Positions 6,099 through 7,016 of a DNA stretch of 7,016 nt are shown piece after piece (within the stretch, counting starts at the first letter, position 1; every line of letters starts with the position of its first letter). The translations under genes were made by a program, and so were the position numbers. The notes under the pieces were generated by a model. That model was not told the origin of the DNA, did no database searches, and saw only the letters and a list, made by a program, of their open reading frames with translations. Source of the stretch: Bovifimicola ammoniilytica (lineage in GTDB: Bacteria > Bacillota > Clostridia > Lachnospirales > Lachnospiraceae); contig NZ_JAOQJN010000018.1 of NCBI RefSeq assembly GCF_025567085.1, positions 1-7,016 on the forward strand. The letters run 5' to 3'.

Positions 6099-6509
6099 TC
6101 ATTCACATATTTCAAATTTTTTATTTTTTTCATTATATGCCAATGGTTTAACATTTTGAATCCTAGACAATATAAATTTACATTTTATAAAATCATTATT
6201 CTTACTCTGTATATTAATTTCATATAAATTTTGTTTATATACAACAGATATTTTAGATATTATAAAAGGTAATCTGTAAACTTTCGAAGATATTTCCTTA
6301 ATCCCCCAAAAATCAATCTTAACATATACTTTTTCCCATTCTTTCCATTTATTAGGTGGATATTTTACATTTTGATTAACTATTATATCTAATGACATTC
6401 TGCCTGCCATAATTTCACTTCTTGAATACTCGACTTCCGAATTTACAAAATTAAAATCATCCCCAAAAATATTAGTTAATATAAACCCATTTTCTATACC
6501 ATTTGTCAT
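6099..6509 (-). CDS. Putative immunity protein for the cassette A toxin (136 aa)
   Basis: This small soluble protein lies directly after the toxin tip, where the cognate immunity gene normally sits. The frame can be extended to a TTG at 6563 overlapping the toxin end, but ATG at 6509 has GGAG (6518-6521) eight bases upstream and is the better start, giving MTNGIENGF. There is no signal peptide or membrane segment. The middle is rich in Trp, Lys and aromatic residues (KYPPNKWKEWEKVYVKIDF) and the rest looks like alternating strands. I do not recognise the family; a loose likeness to Imm50-type proteins (NIFG followed by an alternating beta pattern) is a guess. The DNA is very AT-rich: I count 12 G/C in 6541-6600, just upstream, against 27 G/C in 5881-5940 of the rhs stem, which fits a separately acquired tip. 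Confidence 0.65.
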   Translation of the reverse strand: MTNGIENGFILTNIFGDDFNFVNSEVEYSRSEIMAGRMSLDIIVNQNVKYPPNKWKEWEKVYVKIDFWGIKEISSKVYRLPFIISKISVVYKQNLYEINIQSKNNDFIKCKFILSRIQNVKPLAYNEKNKKFEICE

Positions 6510-6517
6510 AACATTTT

Positions 6518-6521
6518 CTCC
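6518..6521 (-). promoter_or_regulatory. Ribosome binding site deciding the start of immunity A
   Basis: GGAG lies eight bases before ATG 6509, whereas the upstream in-frame TTG at 6563 has no Shine-Dalgarno sequence. This supports the shorter 136-residue protein. Confidence 0.6.
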
Positions 6522-6550
6522 ATAATTATTATTTTTTAAGTAGATTAGCC

Positions 6551-7016
6551 TTATTTTTTCCAATTGTATTCTGAATTAAAATAATAATGATTTTTTGTAC
6601 CTTTTACCGTTCCAGTTTTTATATTTGTTTCTGGTCTAACATTAAAATGGGCTGTCTGATTTCCTATTCCATTACTGTATTTATGTCCATACGAATGATC
6701 CTGTATATAAACATACTCTATAAAATTGCCAGCGCCATCAGTCTTATTATTGACCTTATATTTCATTTCTCTAGACATTATTATTTTTCCATTATTTACT
6801 ATTGGATTGTTAAATTCATCTAACAACATTACCATCTGTTGGCTTTCTGGATGTTGAGATTTATTTATTCCTAAATCATTTTTTATTTGATTTAAAGCCT
6901 CCTTTCTCGAACTACAACCATTCTTCTTCCCAAAGAACTGCAAATTACATTCCAACAGTGGTTCTTTCTTTGCTTTCTTGCCCCATTTACTTCCAACACT
7001 GTCTCCCACCACTTTC
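6551..7016 (-). CDS. C-terminal end of an Rhs/YD-repeat protein with HNH/EndoVII-like toxin tip (cassette A, 5' partial)
   Basis: The frame is open to the right edge, so the true start lies outside the window. The first ~29 visible residues (KVVGDS...LLECNLQFF) match the end of the stem in cassettes B and C almost base for base, and the sequence then becomes unique. The unique tip is about 126 residues. Its C-terminal half carries IQDHSYGHKY, TAHFNVRP and GTKNHYYF, giving a D-H-S...G-H...H-F-N...H-Y-x-F pattern of conserved-looking histidines. This resembles HNH/EndoVII-superfamily nuclease toxins (Tox-HNH-EHHH-like) found at the ends of polymorphic toxins, including Bacillus LXG proteins; the exact family is from memory. 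Expected role: a DNase or RNase delivered into competing cells. The immunity gene starts 41 bases downstream. Toxin call fairly secure from context; nuclease subtype less so. Confidence 0.75.
   Translation of the reverse strand, partial: KVVGDSVGSKWGKKAKKEPLLECNLQFFGKKNGCSSRKEALNQIKNDLGINKSQHPESQQMVMLLDEFNNPIVNNGKIIMSREMKYKVNNKTDGAGNFIEYVYIQDHSYGHKYSNGIGNQTAHFNVRPETNIKTGTVKGTKNHYYFNSEYNWKK
6931..7016 (-). repeat. Direct repeat of the end of the rhs stem, copy A (runs off the right edge)
   Basis: It matches 4215-4300 and 2597-2682 with one or two mismatches. It stops at the codons for LQFF and continues beyond the window on the other side. Confidence 0.85.

Noticed and set aside
1..7016. Invertible (phase-variable) shufflon-like arrangement
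   Set aside because: All stem copies are in the same orientation and no inverted repeats flank the tips, so inversion is not supported. Deletion or gene conversion fits better.
1..7016. CRISPR array, tRNA/rRNA genes, insertion sequence
   Set aside because: No short regularly spaced repeats, no tRNA-like cloverleaf sequence, no transposase frame and no terminal inverted repeats were seen. The only sizeable repeats are the rhs stem copies.

Overview
This window is a tandem array of polymorphic-toxin cassettes, all read on the minus strand, so the order below runs from high to low coordinates. It suggests an AT-rich Gram-positive anaerobe of the Firmicutes, most likely Clostridia/Lachnospiraceae. 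The grounds are purine-rich Shine-Dalgarno sites (GGGAGG, AAAGGAG), the LQFFA tag common in Firmicutes toxin and phage proteins, YD-repeat proteins rather than proteobacterial Rhs, and SUKH/YrhA-type immunity proteins. The genus cannot be fixed from this sequence.

Layout. Cassette A (7016-6099) has the last residues of a conserved Rhs stem, an HNH/EndoVII-like toxin tip and an unrecognised immunity protein. Cassette B (6087-3344) has about 624 residues of Rhs/YD-repeat sequence (core, DPFGL motif, hydrophobic pre-toxin segment, LQFF boundary), a His-rich nuclease-like toxin tip and a SUKH immunity protein. Next is a 347-base stretch with no convincing gene. Cassette C (3014-1666) keeps only the pre-toxin part of the stem, then a clear HNH nuclease tip and a YrhA/SUKH immunity protein. 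Cassette D (1618-935) keeps no recognisable stem, only a toxin-like fragment and a small helical immunity candidate. Cassette E (914-1) is another Rhs core plus pre-toxin start that runs off the left edge before its toxin.

The stems are nearly identical: B versus E about 97% over 0.9 kb, B versus C about 98% over 406 bases, and A, B and C almost identical over the last 86 bases before the toxin. The tips are unrelated. Homology stops at the LQFF codons on the toxin side and at different points on the upstream side.

The toxin frames of B and C are intact but have no usable start. B has no ATG, GTG or TTG in its first 174 codons. All four immunity genes have their own strong ribosome binding site. 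The window therefore looks like a store of silent toxin tips with translatable immunity genes, placed downstream of a full-length rhs gene presumed to lie off the right edge. Homologous recombination through the repeated stem could move any tip onto the expressed gene.

The least explained parts are the repeated octamer TCTTG(C/T)TA at the upstream breakpoints of B and E, the decayed-looking spacer 2997-3343, and cassette D.
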